Below, one piece after another: positions 19,169 to 30,129 of a DNA stretch of 64,000 nucleotides; positions within the stretch are counted from its first letter, which is position 1; every line of letters begins with the position of its first letter. The translations under genes were made by a program, and so were the position numbers. The notes below the pieces were generated by a model that was given only the letters and a program-made list of their open reading frames with translations, did not search any database and was not told the DNA's origin. This DNA is from Candidatus Legionella polyplacis (lineage in GTDB: Bacteria; Pseudomonadota; Gammaproteobacteria; Legionellales; Legionellaceae), in the NCBI RefSeq assembly GCF_037013735.1, contig NZ_CP135136.1:186001-250000 (forward strand). The letters run 5' to 3'.

Positions 19169-21126
19169 TATGACAATAAAATAACAGATAAAATCATGAC
19201 AAAAACATAATTATATAAATTTCCATTATGAAAAAACTTAATTCTTTTTGAAAACCACAAAATTATCAAACTGATTCCTTCTACTATGAATCCATCAATT
19301 ATTTTTCGATCAAAAATTTTATAAAAAATATTTCCAATTTTCTTAAAAAGAAAAACAAAATAATTAATCAAAAAATCAAAACCATACTGATTTATAAGTA
19401 CTTTATATATCAAAGAGAACTTTCTGGAAAAATAAATAGGAAGACATGGAATCTTAATATAACATATCCAAGCACAAAATATACCAAATATCGTTAAAAT
19501 AAAAGCTATATTTAAAAACATACTCTTACCAAAATAAAAATAAGCCAACATCTCTCTAAAAAAGACATAATTCACAACATGGTTTGGCAAAACAAAAAAT
19601 GATCCTTTTAAAAAGGAAAACTCACTAAATATATTTTTATACAAAAAAAATCCAGAACCCAATGAAAATATCACAAGTAAAAATAAAGGAAACCAAAAAA
19701 CAAAATATTTTTCATGCATATAAGAAAAACTTATGTTTATAATTTCCTTTCGTTTACCATGAAAAATTATAAAAAAAGAACGAAAAATATAAAACGATGT
19801 AATAAATACAGTTATCAATAATAAACAATATGCATAATTACTACCAAAAATTTTAGAAGATTTTACATATTCTATTATAGAATCTTTAGAATAAAAACCA
19901 GAAAATGGAGGAATAGAACATAATGATAAACTACCAATTAAATAAGAAAAATAAGTAATAGGAATCTTATTCCATAATCCTCCCATCTTTTTTATATTTT
20001 GCTCATGTGACATACAAATTATTACAGATCCAGCTGATAAAAATAATAGAGCTTTAAAAAAAGCATGATTAAATAAATGAAATAAACTAGAACTATAAGC
20101 AGATACACCTAAAGCAGACATCATATATCCTAATTGAGATAAAGTAGAATAAGCAATTATAGATTTAATATCATTTAATGTAATAGCAACCATACCCATA
20201 AAAAAAGCACTTGTTGATCCCACTATCAAAATCAAACTCAATACAACAGTAGAATATTCAATTAATGGAGAAACGCGAATTAACATAAATATACCAGAAA
20301 CAACCATGGTAGCAGAATGAAGTAAAGCTGAAATTGGAGTAGGACCTTCCATTGATCCGGGAAGCCAAATATGTAATGGAATTTGAGCAGACTTACCCAT
20401 AGCACCAATAAAAAGAAATATAGAAATTATTGTTAATAATGAACAATGAACATTATCAAAAACTGAAAATATTTGTTTACTTTTCAAATAATATACTTTT
20501 TGAAAAACAACATGGTAATCTAAACTTCCAACATAAGATAAAATTAATCCAATACCTAATATAAACCCAAAATCAGCAATACGATTAATTAAAAAAGCTT
20601 TATATCCACAATATATAGCTTTTTCTTTAAAAAACCAGAAACTAATTAATAAATATGAAACCAAACCAACTCCTTCCCAAGCAAAAAATAATTGTAAAAA
20701 ATTATTAGAAACAACCAATAAATTCATCATAAAAGTAAATAAAATTATGTAAGAAAAAAATCTCTTATATCCTATATCTCCTTTCATATAACCTATGCTA
20801 TAAATTTGAACAACTAATGAAATAAAATTAATTAAAATCAACATAACACAACTTAAAGAATCAATTAAAAATCCAAAATGAAAAATATAAGGAAAAACTT
20901 TACCTCCACTCATCCATATTAAAAAATTAAAATTTTCTATTTTTTTAGTTACAAATAAAAAATATATAAAAATATATACAGATAATAATAAAGATGTAAA
21001 AGTACTAAAAATAGTAATAACGTGAATCATGTTATTACTAAGTTTTTTTTGAAAAAGAACTATAAACAACAAAGAAAATAAAAGAGATAATATTATTATA
21101 AATAAAAATAAACATTCAATACTCAC
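19141..21126 (-). CDS. nuoL: NADH-quinone oxidoreductase subunit L
   Basis: NuoL is the distal antiporter-like subunit of complex I and carries the long lateral helix that couples the proton channels. The 661-residue protein has an LFFAWEGVGLVSYLLI segment near residue 146, KSAQIPLHIWLPGSMEGPTP near 248, and STLSQLGYMMSALG near 328. Its long hydrophobic C-terminal part is consistent with the lateral helix and its anchor. Size is close to the 610-660 residues typical of proteobacterial NuoL. It follows nuoK by 5 bp and overlaps nuoM at its end. Confidence 0.97.
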   Translation of the reverse strand: MSIECLFLFIIILSLLFSLLFIVLFQKKLSNNMIHVITIFSTFTSLLLSVYIFIYFLFVTKKIENFNFLIWMSGGKVFPYIFHFGFLIDSLSCVMLILINFISLVVQIYSIGYMKGDIGYKRFFSYIILFTFMMNLLVVSNNFLQLFFAWEGVGLVSYLLISFWFFKEKAIYCGYKAFLINRIADFGFILGIGLILSYVGSLDYHVVFQKVYYLKSKQIFSVFDNVHCSLLTIISIFLFIGAMGKSAQIPLHIWLPGSMEGPTPISALLHSATMVVSGIFMLIRVSPLIEYSTVVLSLILIVGSTSAFFMGMVAITLNDIKSIIAYSTLSQLGYMMSALGVSAYSSSLFHLFNHAFFKALLFLSAGSVIICMSHEQNIKKMGGLWNKIPITYFSYLIGSLSLCSIPPFSGFYSKDSIIEYVKSSKIFGSNYAYCLLLITVFITSFYIFRSFFIIFHGKRKEIINISFSYMHEKYFVFWFPLFLLVIFSLGSGFFLYKNIFSEFSFLKGSFFVLPNHVVNYVFFREMLAYFYFGKSMFLNIAFILTIFGIFCAWICYIKIPCLPIYFSRKFSLIYKVLINQYGFDFLINYFVFLFKKIGNIFYKIFDRKIIDGFIVEGISLIILWFSKRIKFFHNGNLYNYVFVMILSVILLSYCTLFFYGR

Positions 21127-21131
21127 AATAA

Positions 21132-21449
21132 TTAACCTTTTAATTTATTCAAATTATCCAAATAAATATTACCATGCACACGATAATATAACATCAAAAT
21201 GGATAAACCTATAGATATTTCAGAAGCAGCAACAGCTAAGATAAAAAATACAAAAATTTCTCCATCTACCCTACTATAAAAATTAGAAAAAATAATAAAA
21301 TTAGTACATATAGTTACAAACATCAATTCTATACACATCAACGATATTAACATATGAGTTTTGCGCAATACAATCCCACATAAACTAAAACTAAATAATA
21401 CTGCTGTTAATATTAAATAATAACCTATAGGCAACATAACAATAATCAT
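21132..21449 (-). CDS. nuoK: NADH-quinone oxidoreductase subunit K
   Basis: NuoK is a small membrane subunit of complex I with three transmembrane helices. The 105-residue protein has the conserved glutamate-containing segments SLMCIELMFVTICTNF near residue 36 and VAASEISIGLSILM near residue 74, whose glutamates take part in proton translocation. It starts 212 bp after nuoJ, an unusually wide gap in an otherwise tightly packed cluster, and ends 5 bp before nuoL. Confidence 0.95.
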   Translation of the reverse strand: MIIVMLPIGYYLILTAVLFSFSLCGIVLRKTHMLISLMCIELMFVTICTNFIIFSNFYSRVDGEIFVFFILAVAASEISIGLSILMLYYRVHGNIYLDNLNKLKG

Positions 21450-21661
21450 TTTCTATTCTTAAAATAAAATAATAAAATATACTGATATTCATCAATTAAT
21501 ATCAATTGCACAATAAAAACAAATCTAATATTCTTACTATAATACTATAAACCTCTCTTTTTTAAAAACCATAAAATTTAAAATTACCCATTTAGAAAGA
21601 ATTTAGTAAATAAAAATTAACTCAATAATACTATTAAATAAAATTAATACTACTAAATACA

Positions 21662-22249
21662 TTACCTATTTCTAATTTTAGATAAAACAATTACAGAAAT
21701 TATCGAAACCAATAATATTAATGCTATTAATTCAAATGGAATAATATAATCAAAATAAAGCATTTTACCAATTTTCATAGTATGATCCACGCTTTTATCT
21801 AAACTCATAACTTTATAAGTAAATAACGACAAAAAAGATAAATCAATTTTATTAAAATTTTGACTACCCCTATTTAATAATAAACATTTAGGAAATACTA
21901 ATATAAATAGTATTATTAAACAAAATGAGGTCACAAAAAACAAAACAAAATTTAAAATAGAAAAAGAACCATCAGAACCAACATTACTATATGATCCTAT
22001 CATCATTGTAACAAACAAAAATAAGGTTATTATAGCTCCAACATAAACTAAAATAAAAATAAAAAATAAAAATTCAGAATTATTTACTAACCATAATAAA
22101 GAAATGAACAAAAAATTTAATGCAAGAAATAATACGCAATATATAGGATTGCTTTGAAATATAACCATAAAAGTCAAAACTATCAATAAAATCGAATAAA
22201 CACAAAACAAAAAATCCTTTATTAACATCAATAAAATATCCTCCCACAC
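21662..22249 (-). CDS. nuoJ: NADH-quinone oxidoreductase subunit J
   Basis: NuoJ is a membrane subunit of complex I with five transmembrane helices. The 195-residue protein has the conserved segment FFIFILVYVGAIITLFLFVTMM in two parts near residues 62-84, which contains the pi-bulge helix of the proton path. The last helix, rich in Ile and Val, closes the protein. Length is typical. It is preceded by nuoI with a 9 bp spacer and followed by a 212 bp gap before nuoK. Confidence 0.95.
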   Translation of the reverse strand: MWEDILLMLIKDFLFCVYSILLIVLTFMVIFQSNPIYCVLFLALNFLFISLLWLVNNSEFLFFIFILVYVGAIITLFLFVTMMIGSYSNVGSDGSFSILNFVLFFVTSFCLIILFILVFPKCLLLNRGSQNFNKIDLSFLSLFTYKVMSLDKSVDHTMKIGKMLYFDYIIPFELIALILLVSIISVIVLSKIRNR

Positions 22250-22258
22250 AAAAAATTG

Positions 22259-22774
22259 TTAATAATAATAATTTTTATCAATTCTTCTATTATAAATTAT
22301 CTTCTTCTCCATTAAATCACCAATATTAAGTAATTGTTCTTTTGTAAAAAAATTTTGACCTTTTTCAGTAAAAAAATAATGACGAATAGGAGTTACAACA
22401 ATTGAATCTACAGGACATGCCTCTTCACATAGACCACAACTAATACATTTAAACATATCAATTTCATATTTTATTGCTTTTCTCGTTCCATCCTCCTGTA
22501 TTTCTGATTCAATAGTAATTGCCAATGAAGGGCAAATAGATTCACATAATCTACAAGCAATACATCTTTCTTCTCCATTAGGATATCTTCTTAAAGCTAA
22601 CATACCACGAAACCTAGGAGATACAGGTATATTATTTTCAGGAAACTGCACTGTTATTTTTTTTTTAAAAATTGATCTTCCAGTCAACCATAAAGCACGT
22701 AACATCTCTAATAACAAAAAACGCAAAACATATAATCTCATTTTTTTACATAATCGTTTAAATTTATAAAACAT
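22259..22774 (-). CDS. nuoI: NADH-quinone oxidoreductase subunit I
   Basis: NuoI carries the two 4Fe-4S clusters N6a and N6b that pass electrons through the peripheral arm of complex I. Both ligand sets are complete: [12 protein letters not shown] and [12 protein letters not shown]. The longest frame starts at 22846 and overlaps nuoH by 41 nt with an N-terminal extension unlike the family. I chose the ATG at 22774 (171 residues), which removes the overlap. The ATG at 22741 (160 residues) is also possible and close to family length. No strong ribosome binding site decides between them. Confidence 0.92.
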   Translation of the reverse strand: MFYKFKRLCKKMRLYVLRFLLLEMLRALWLTGRSIFKKKITVQFPENNIPVSPRFRGMLALRRYPNGEERCIACRLCESICPSLAITIESEIQEDGTRKAIKYEIDMFKCISCGLCEEACPVDSIVVTPIRHYFFTEKGQNFFTKEQLLNIGDLMEKKIIYNRRIDKNYYY

Positions 22775-22805
22775 GTCTTTATTTTTCTCATTACATTTAT
22801 TAAAA

Positions 22806-23822
22806 CTAAAACCAAGGTTTACAATGTAATTGTACCATACATACAACGATAATTAACCAACAAAAACTAATAGGAACTAATATTTTCCATCCTAATTGCA
22901 TCAAACTATCATATCGATATCTAGGAAATGTACCTCTAATCCATAAATAAATAAACAAAAAAAATAAAACTTTAATTAACAACCATAAAAAACTAGGGGC
23001 AACAATGAAGAAACTATCTAAAAAATATATACCATCAAATGGAGATAACCAACCACCAAAAAACAGCAAACTTATTACAGTAGATAAAAAAATCATATTA
23101 ATATATTCAGAAAGAAAAAACATAGCAAAAATTACTCCAGAATATTCAACATGAAACCCAGCTACAATTTCTGATTCTCCTTCTACTAGATCAAAAGGCG
23201 CTCTATTATTTTCAGCTATAGCAGAAATCAAAAATGTCATAAAAAGTGGAAACATAGGTATTGCCCACCAATGCCATATGCCACCACTTTGTGATTTTAC
23301 AATATCAATCAAATTAGTACTATTTGAAGCAAGAATTATACCTATATACCCAATTCCCATTGGTATTTCATACGATATAGTTTGGGCAGCACTTCTCAAA
23401 GCGCCTAGCATAGCATATTTTGAATTTGACGACCACCCAGCTATCAATATAGGATATACACTCATAGAGTTTATCATAAAAATAAATAAAATACCCAGTT
23501 TTAAATTACTAAAAACCATAGTATCCGATAATGGTATAACAGACCATCCCATCAAAGAAATAATTAAAGAAACAATAGGAGAAAAAAGAAATAAAAACTT
23601 ATTACATTCTATAGGAAAAATAATTTCTTTCGTAAACAATTTAATAACATCAGAAAATGGCTGAAGTAATCCTTTCCAACCTACTCTATTCGGACCAATA
23701 CGCAATTGAATATAAGCAATTATTTTCCTCTCTGCATATGTCAAATATGCTACACAAAACATCAAAATAAAAATAAACATTACAATTTTTATAAAAATAA
23801 ACAACAAATTACTTATATACAT
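22806..23822 (-). CDS. nuoH: NADH-quinone oxidoreductase subunit H
   Basis: NuoH is the membrane subunit that forms much of the quinone chamber at the junction of the two arms of complex I. The 338-residue protein has about eight membrane segments. It shows the conserved [18 protein letters not shown] stretch near residue 31, ISYEIPMG near residue 149, and [20 protein letters not shown] near residue 204, which holds the acidic residues of the quinone channel. The end [13 protein letters not shown] is typical. It lies 9 bp after nuoG. Confidence 0.97.
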   Translation of the reverse strand: MYISNLLFIFIKIVMFIFILMFCVAYLTYAERKIIAYIQLRIGPNRVGWKGLLQPFSDVIKLFTKEIIFPIECNKFLFLFSPIVSLIISLMGWSVIPLSDTMVFSNLKLGILFIFMINSMSVYPILIAGWSSNSKYAMLGALRSAAQTISYEIPMGIGYIGIILASNSTNLIDIVKSQSGGIWHWWAIPMFPLFMTFLISAIAENNRAPFDLVEGESEIVAGFHVEYSGVIFAMFFLSEYINMIFLSTVISLLFFGGWLSPFDGIYFLDSFFIVAPSFLWLLIKVLFFLFIYLWIRGTFPRYRYDSLMQLGWKILVPISFCWLIIVVCMVQLHCKPWF

Positions 23823-23831
23823 ATAATATCT

Positions 23832-26204
23832 TTAATCAACTTTTTTTAAATCTACTTTTAAAAAGGAATATCCTAAATTTACAGTTTCCAACATAGCGTT
23901 TACTATCCAAACCATATTCATTCCAACTCTATCATCACACTTAATAGGTAACATTACACTCATACTATCTTCTTGAGAAACTAAAACAAATTTAGAAGTT
24001 AGTAAATTATTTTTTTTTGCAGTACTAGAATTAATTCTCACATATACCTTATCTATATCTGAAGATGGACATGTTTGTAATTCACAAGAATTTCGAACAA
24101 TCATGTCAACCCTATATAAAGGCCATTCTCCAACACGAACTAAAAATTTTTGAGAAATAGGAAATTTCTTTGGAAAATATGGACAATATTTGATTTTTTT
24201 AGTTTTTTTTAAAATAGATTTAATTTCAGATAAAACCTCATAAATTGATGAATATTCAAATCCACTGCAATTTAACATATTTCCTAAAACTCTAAAAACT
24301 TTCCAAGCAGGCTTAGATTCAACATATGGATTACAAACATGTTTAACTGTCTGCCAAATATTATTAATATTAATATACGTGCCATCAGTTTCATAATAAG
24401 GAGATATAGGCAATAAAATACTCGCATATTCTTTAACTTGATTATTTTGAAAAGCAGAAAAAACAACAACAAAATCAGCATTTTTTATAGAATCTAATGC
24501 TAAATAAGAATTAGCAAAATCAAATTCTGGTTCTACTGCCAATAAAATATAACTTTTTAATTTTTTTTTCAAAGAAGACTGAACATCCATTCCTGGATTA
24601 TTTATAGAAATTCCTCCAGTTGTTCTATGTGGCAAAAACCCAGAAACACAAGCACCTAAGGTATTTGATCCAAAAGTTAACCTAAATATTCTCACACCAC
24701 TAAATAATTTAAAATAATACAATAAAGTGCGTAATAAAGAAGAATCTGGATGATTCTCACATATAAAACCCGTAATAATAACAGAATTTTGATAACATAA
24801 AGATTTAGCAATAAATAAAGTCTCATCATCTACTGTCAAACCTTCAAAAAAATTTTTTAATTCTTTAGGTAGAAAAAAATCATTTGGCAAAACAGCTAAT
24901 ACCAACTTAGCCAATTGCAATGATAGATCCTGTATAGGTAAAATTATCTTTTTTTCAACATCAAAATTATGATTATAATCAATAGGATTTATAATAAATA
25001 GTTTAGCACCTTTAATAAAGGCCTCACGCACCTTTAATCCAACTAACGGAACTTCTCTATGAATATTAGATCCTACAATGAGTATATTTTTTTGTTCTGC
25101 AATTAAAGAATATGATAAAGAACTATATGGAGCTAATTCTTGATAATTCTGATCTCTAAAATCAATTTGCTGTAATCTATAATCCAAATTATTTATTCCA
25201 AGAGATCTCATTAATTTTTGAAGTAAATAAAATTCTTCTAATGTAGATGAAGGAGAAGCAAAAACTGCAATTTGCTCAGGACCATATTTTTGTAATATAT
25301 TTAAAATTCCATCAGACACAGCTTTTAAAGCCATAGACCAATCTACAAAACACCATTTACCATTTCTCTTTAACATTGGTTTCTTTGCACGAAATTTACT
25401 TTGCAATCCTAAATAACTAAAACGATCTCTATCAGATATCCAATATTTATTGATATTATCATTCTTTCTAGAGGCAACCCTAAATACTTTATTTTTACTG
25501 GCATGAAAATAAATATTTGATCCCAAACAATCATGAATAGATATTCCATTATATTGAAACAATTCCCATGAGCGCTTCAATGATCTAAATGGTTTAGAAG
25601 TTAAAGCACCAACTGGGCATAAATCAATCATATTCCCAGATACTTCTGATGTTATAGATGATTTTATATATGTACCTATCCTTATCTTATCTCCTCTACC
25701 TAATAATCCTAATTCCTGAGATCCATTAATTTCCCTATCAAAGCGAATACATCTTGTACAGTAAATACATCGTGTCATCTCAGAAGCAATTAAAGATCCA
25801 AAATTATCATTGCTAAATACTCTTTTTTCTTCTTTATATGCTGAAAAATCAGATCCAAAATCCATAGAAAAATCTTGTAACTCACATTCTCCTCCTTGAT
25901 CACAAATAGGACAATCTAACGGATGATTAATTAATAAAAACTCCATAACAGATTTTTGAGCCTCAATAACTTTTTTAGATTGAGTAAAAATTTTTATTTT
26001 TTTATTAATTACTGTTGAACAAGCTGGAAACAATTTATTAAATCCATAAATTTCTACAAGACACATTCTACAATTAGTAGCTAATGATAACTGTTTATGA
26101 TAACAAAACCTTGGTATATAAATATTTTTATCATCAGCAACCTGAATAATAGTTCTTCCTTTTTCAACCTTAAAAATATTATTGTTTATTTCTATTTCAA
26201 TCAT
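23832..26204 (-). CDS. nuoG: NADH-quinone oxidoreductase subunit G
   Basis: NuoG is the large iron-sulfur subunit of the NADH-oxidising arm. The 790-residue protein begins with a 2Fe-2S ferredoxin-like domain (C near 34, CRMC near 45-48), followed by the histidine/cysteine N5 site and CPICDQGGECELQD (near 98-111). The 4Fe-4S site CIYCTRC lies near residue 145. The rest is a molybdopterin-oxidoreductase-like domain that has lost catalytic function in complex I. Length is at the lower end of the family. It follows nuoF by 18 bp. Confidence 0.96.
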   Translation of the reverse strand: MIEIEINNNIFKVEKGRTIIQVADDKNIYIPRFCYHKQLSLATNCRMCLVEIYGFNKLFPACSTVINKKIKIFTQSKKVIEAQKSVMEFLLINHPLDCPICDQGGECELQDFSMDFGSDFSAYKEEKRVFSNDNFGSLIASEMTRCIYCTRCIRFDREINGSQELGLLGRGDKIRIGTYIKSSITSEVSGNMIDLCPVGALTSKPFRSLKRSWELFQYNGISIHDCLGSNIYFHASKNKVFRVASRKNDNINKYWISDRDRFSYLGLQSKFRAKKPMLKRNGKWCFVDWSMALKAVSDGILNILQKYGPEQIAVFASPSSTLEEFYLLQKLMRSLGINNLDYRLQQIDFRDQNYQELAPYSSLSYSLIAEQKNILIVGSNIHREVPLVGLKVREAFIKGAKLFIINPIDYNHNFDVEKKIILPIQDLSLQLAKLVLAVLPNDFFLPKELKNFFEGLTVDDETLFIAKSLCYQNSVIITGFICENHPDSSLLRTLLYYFKLFSGVRIFRLTFGSNTLGACVSGFLPHRTTGGISINNPGMDVQSSLKKKLKSYILLAVEPEFDFANSYLALDSIKNADFVVVFSAFQNNQVKEYASILLPISPYYETDGTYININNIWQTVKHVCNPYVESKPAWKVFRVLGNMLNCSGFEYSSIYEVLSEIKSILKKTKKIKYCPYFPKKFPISQKFLVRVGEWPLYRVDMIVRNSCELQTCPSSDIDKVYVRINSSTAKKNNLLTSKFVLVSQEDSMSVMLPIKCDDRVGMNMVWIVNAMLETVNLGYSFLKVDLKKVD

Positions 26205-26222
26205 TTTTAAAAAAATTCTCTA

Positions 26223-27494
26223 TTAAAAAATAGATTTTTTTTTGATAAAACACTCAAATTCATCATAAAAATTTTTAATAAAACTTTGAACAGGCCATGA
26301 AGCAGCATCTCCAAATGCACAAATAGTTTTTCCTTCTATATTGTTAGCTACATTAACCAATTTATCAATATCATCAAGACTTCCATATCCACATTTTATC
26401 TTTCGAAGTAATCTAAACATCCATCCAACACCTTCTCTACAAGGTGTACATTGTCCACAAGATTCTTCCATATAAAATTTTGTAATACAATATAGAGCAT
26501 TAACCATACAAGTATGTTCATTCATTATAATGATGGCACCAGACCCTAGTCCTGAACCAATATCCTTTAAACTATCAAAATCTAAATCCAAGTCCATCAT
26601 AGTTTTTCCTAAAACAACCTTCATAGAAGTTCCACCTGGTATTACAGCTTTAATTTTTTTTCCACCATACACTCCTCCTGCTAAAGATAAAATTGTTTTA
26701 AAAGGAGTACCTAACGGAACTTCATAATTTCCAGGTCGATTAATGTGTCCAGTGACGCTAAAACACTTCGTACCTCCATTATTTGGAGGTTTTCCAATAT
26801 TTAAAAACCACTCTCCTCCTTTTTCTATAATTAATGGTATAGAAGCTAAAGTTTCTGTATTATTTATAAGAGTTGGTTTTCCATATAATCCATATTGTGC
26901 AGGAAATGGTGGCTTAAACCTAGGTTGTCCAATTTTACCCTCTAATGAATTTAATAAAGCTGTTTCCTCTCCACAAATATAGGAACCTGCTCCTAAATGA
27001 TTATATAAATCAAAATCGATATTACTACTCAATATATTTTTCCCTAAAAAACCAAATATATAAGCTTCTTTTACTGCTTCTTCCATTCTCTTAAATGGAA
27101 ACCAAAACTCGCCCCTTATGTAATTATAACCAACTTTAGCTCCAATAGTATAACCTGCAATAATCATTCCTTCAATTAATTGATGTGGATTATATGTTAA
27201 TATATATCTATCCTTACAAGTTCCTGGCTCACCTTCATCAGAATTACATACAACATATTTATCTTCATTCTTAGTTCTATCTATAGAATCCCATTTAATA
27301 TATGTAGGAAAACCAGCACCACCTCTTCCTCTTAAAGAGGATATTTTTATCTCTTTTATAATTTCCTCAGGAGACATATTAGTACGAATAATATATTTTA
27401 AAGCAGTGTAACCTCCAACGCTTTGATATGCAGATAAGGTCCAAGATTTTTTTAAATGAAAAGTCCTATAACAAACTTGATTTAATTTCATCAA
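26223..27494 (-). CDS. nuoF: NADH-quinone oxidoreductase subunit F
   Basis: NuoF binds NADH and FMN and holds 4Fe-4S cluster N3, so it is the electron entry point of complex I. The 423-residue protein has the NADH/FMN-binding glycine-rich segment LRGRGGAGFPTYIKW near residue 53, ICGEETALLNSLEG near residue 173, and the cluster ligands SCGQCTPCREG near residue 345, with a last cysteine in GKTICAFGDA near 390. Length is normal. It follows nuoE by 33 bp. Confidence 0.97.
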   Translation of the reverse strand: MMKLNQVCYRTFHLKKSWTLSAYQSVGGYTALKYIIRTNMSPEEIIKEIKISSLRGRGGAGFPTYIKWDSIDRTKNEDKYVVCNSDEGEPGTCKDRYILTYNPHQLIEGMIIAGYTIGAKVGYNYIRGEFWFPFKRMEEAVKEAYIFGFLGKNILSSNIDFDLYNHLGAGSYICGEETALLNSLEGKIGQPRFKPPFPAQYGLYGKPTLINNTETLASIPLIIEKGGEWFLNIGKPPNNGGTKCFSVTGHINRPGNYEVPLGTPFKTILSLAGGVYGGKKIKAVIPGGTSMKVVLGKTMMDLDLDFDSLKDIGSGLGSGAIIIMNEHTCMVNALYCITKFYMEESCGQCTPCREGVGWMFRLLRKIKCGYGSLDDIDKLVNVANNIEGKTICAFGDAASWPVQSFIKNFYDEFECFIKKKSIF

Positions 27495-27527
27495 ATTCTA
27501 ATTTAAATTAACTTAATATTTTACATA

Positions 27528-28019
27528 TTATAAATATTTTTTTAAAATAAAATCAACTTCATCAAAAGTAATATTTTTATACAAATTTTTATTTATTTTT
27601 ATAATAGGAGCATTAATACAAAATGCTAAACATGAAACTTCTTTTAAAGTAAATTTACCATCTTTCGTTGTTTCATTAAGAGAAATACCTAACTTATTTT
27701 TAATATACTCAACAATATCATCAGCTTTCAATAAACAACACGGTAAACCAGTACAAATATTAATAACATACTTTCCAACATGACTTAAAAAAAACATGGA
27801 ATAAAATTTAGCAACCTCATAAACAGAAATATATGAAATACCTAAATAGTCCGCTACAGCAACAATTAATTCATTATTTAGATACCCATATATTTCTTGC
27901 AATATCATAAGAATTCTTGTTACAGAAGATTTTTTTCCATAAACTGGATATTTTAATATCCAATCATCAATTTCTTTTAATTTATTAGAGTCTACTAATT
28001 GATTAAGTGTTTTAATCAT
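27528..28019 (-). CDS. nuoE: NADH-quinone oxidoreductase subunit E
   Basis: NuoE is a thioredoxin-fold subunit that holds the 2Fe-2S cluster N1a in the NADH-oxidising module. The four ligands are seen as CTGLPC near residues 90-95 and CLAFC near residues 130-134. The 163-residue length matches the family. It sits in the usual place between nuoD and nuoF, with a 96 bp spacer from nuoD. Confidence 0.95.
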   Translation of the reverse strand: MIKTLNQLVDSNKLKEIDDWILKYPVYGKKSSVTRILMILQEIYGYLNNELIVAVADYLGISYISVYEVAKFYSMFFLSHVGKYVINICTGLPCCLLKADDIVEYIKNKLGISLNETTKDGKFTLKEVSCLAFCINAPIIKINKNLYKNITFDEVDFILKKYL

Positions 28020-28115
28020 ACAAATGAATATATATTTCTTTATTTAAATTCTATCTATAAAAACTACTCTAAATTTTATTTTAGATAAAAATATTTATTT
28101 TTAATGTTAAAATTA

Positions 28116-29366
28116 TTACCTATCTATCTCTCCGAAAACAATATCTTGACTAGCAAGAATTGAAACTCCATCAGCTAATAAATGTCCTTTAACCATTTTA
28201 TGGTAATTTGCTAAATGTACAAATGAAGGAGACCTTATTTTAATCCTGTACGGTTTATTAGAACCATCTGATACTAAATATATTCCAAATTCTCCTTTTG
28301 GAGCTTCTACAGCTGCATAAACTTCTCCCGCAGGAACAAAAAAACCTTCAGAAAATAATTTAAAATGATGAATTAAAGATTCCATACTAGATTTTATACT
28401 ATTTCTAGATGGCGGGGAAATTTTAAAATTATCTACTTTAATAGGTCCAGGATTATTATTAAGCCATTTTATACACTGCTTTATAATAATATTGGATTGA
28501 CGCATTTCTTCAATACGAATTAAATATCTATCGTAACAATCTCCATTGAACTTTATTGGTACATTAAAATCAATGTACTCATATGCAGCATATGACTGTT
28601 TTTTACGTAAATCCCAATTTACTCCAGAAGCCCTAAGCATTGGACCTGTAAATCCCCATTTTAACGCATCCTCTTTAGAAACAATTCCTACATCTACATT
28701 TCGTTGTTTCCATATTCTATTATCAGTCAACAATGTTTCATATTCATCTATACATTTAGGAAACCTTTCTGTAAAATCCGACAAAAAATCAAGAAAACTT
28801 CCTTCACGACTCTCATTTATTTTCTTAATATCTTTTTGACTATTTATAATAGAAGATCTATATTTTGGCATAAATTCTGGTAAATCACGAACAACACCTC
28901 CAGGTCTATAATATTTAGCATGCATACGAGCACCAGATACAGCCTCATAACAATCAAATAAATCTTCTCTCTCTCTAAAGCAATAAAGAAAAACAGTCAT
29001 AGCTCCAATATCTAAAGCCGTAGCCCCTAACCATAATAAATGATTCAATATTCTAGTAATCTCATCAAATAAAGTTCTAATATATTTTGCTCTTATTGGA
29101 ATATCTAATCCTAAAAGTTTTTCTATAGCTAACACATAGCTATGTTCATTACATAACATAGATACATAATCTAACCTATCCATATATCCAATATTTTGTA
29201 AATAAGGTTTAGTTTCTATAAGTTTTTCAGTTGCACGATGTAAAAAACCAATATGAGGATCAGCTCCAACTATAGTTTCTCCTTCTAATTCCAATACCAA
29301 ACGTAACACACCATGTGAAGCAGGATGCTGCGGCCCAAAATTTAAAGTATAAGTTTTTAACTCCAT
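28116..29366 (-). CDS. nuoD: NADH-quinone oxidoreductase subunit D
   Basis: NuoD is the 49-kDa-type subunit that forms the quinone reduction site with NuoB. The 416-residue protein starts with [20 protein letters not shown], which contains the quinone-site histidine, and has [11 protein letters not shown] near residue 70 and [10 protein letters not shown] near 154. The C-terminal end [22 protein letters not shown] matches the family. NuoC and NuoD are separate genes here, unlike the fused nuoCD of E. coli. The gene follows nuoC by 68 bp. Confidence 0.97.
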   Translation of the reverse strand: MELKTYTLNFGPQHPASHGVLRLVLELEGETIVGADPHIGFLHRATEKLIETKPYLQNIGYMDRLDYVSMLCNEHSYVLAIEKLLGLDIPIRAKYIRTLFDEITRILNHLLWLGATALDIGAMTVFLYCFREREDLFDCYEAVSGARMHAKYYRPGGVVRDLPEFMPKYRSSIINSQKDIKKINESREGSFLDFLSDFTERFPKCIDEYETLLTDNRIWKQRNVDVGIVSKEDALKWGFTGPMLRASGVNWDLRKKQSYAAYEYIDFNVPIKFNGDCYDRYLIRIEEMRQSNIIIKQCIKWLNNNPGPIKVDNFKISPPSRNSIKSSMESLIHHFKLFSEGFFVPAGEVYAAVEAPKGEFGIYLVSDGSNKPYRIKIRSPSFVHLANYHKMVKGHLLADGVSILASQDIVFGEIDR

Positions 29367-29434
29367 ATATTTATTTTCTATAGTTAATATAATTTCTATT
29401 CATTAAACATAAAATCTATTTATCTTATAAATAA

Positions 29435-30079
29435 TTATAATTTTACAACTTTAGGAACAGTAATTCTTGATTCAATATTTACTGGCTCATAAACTACTTT
29501 ACCTAAATTATCATCGTAACGAATTTCCGAATAACCTATGATAGGAAAATCTTTTCTCAACGGATAATGCATAAATCCATAATCAGTTAATATTCTTCTT
29601 AAATCAGGATGTCCATCAAATAAAATTCCATACATATCATATGTTTCTCTTTCAAACCAATCTGCTACTTCCCAAATATCACAAACAGAAGGAACTATTA
29701 AATCTTCATTGTTAACAAAAGATTTTATACGAACACGATAATTTTTTTCAGTTGATAATAAATGATATACAACCATAAACCTATTTTTATCAAAATTCAA
29801 CATTTGACTATCTTTTTCTAATACAGCTCTAGAAAAACCATATACTGTTGCCGATCTTACATTCCAGTCAGATTTTCCATAATCTAAATAATCTACGCCA
29901 CACAAATCAATTAGTTGATTAAAACTAAATTCACTATCAGTTTTCAAAACTAATAAAATATTTTTCAAACAACATAAATCACATTTTAACGTAATTTCAT
30001 TATTATCAATTATTATTTTACTACTATAATTTTTTAATCTACTCTGTAATTTATTATATAAACTAATAATTTTTTTCAT
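29435..30079 (-). CDS. nuoC: NADH-quinone oxidoreductase subunit C
   Basis: NuoC is the 30-kDa-type structural subunit of the hydrophilic arm. The 214-residue protein has the signature ERETYDMYGILFDGHPDLRR in parts near residues 150-169 and ends with YPLRKDFPIIGY followed by a short tail. The N-terminal 60 residues are poorly conserved, as usual. It is separate from nuoD and lies 50 bp after nuoB. Confidence 0.95.
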   Translation of the reverse strand: MKKIISLYNKLQSRLKNYSSKIIIDNNEITLKCDLCCLKNILLVLKTDSEFSFNQLIDLCGVDYLDYGKSDWNVRSATVYGFSRAVLEKDSQMLNFDKNRFMVVYHLLSTEKNYRVRIKSFVNNEDLIVPSVCDIWEVADWFERETYDMYGILFDGHPDLRRILTDYGFMHYPLRKDFPIIGYSEIRYDDNLGKVVYEPVNIESRITVPKVVKL

Positions 30080-30129
30080 AAAACTCTAAAAATAGTATCA
30101 TTAAATAATTTTATTAAAAATAGATAAAA

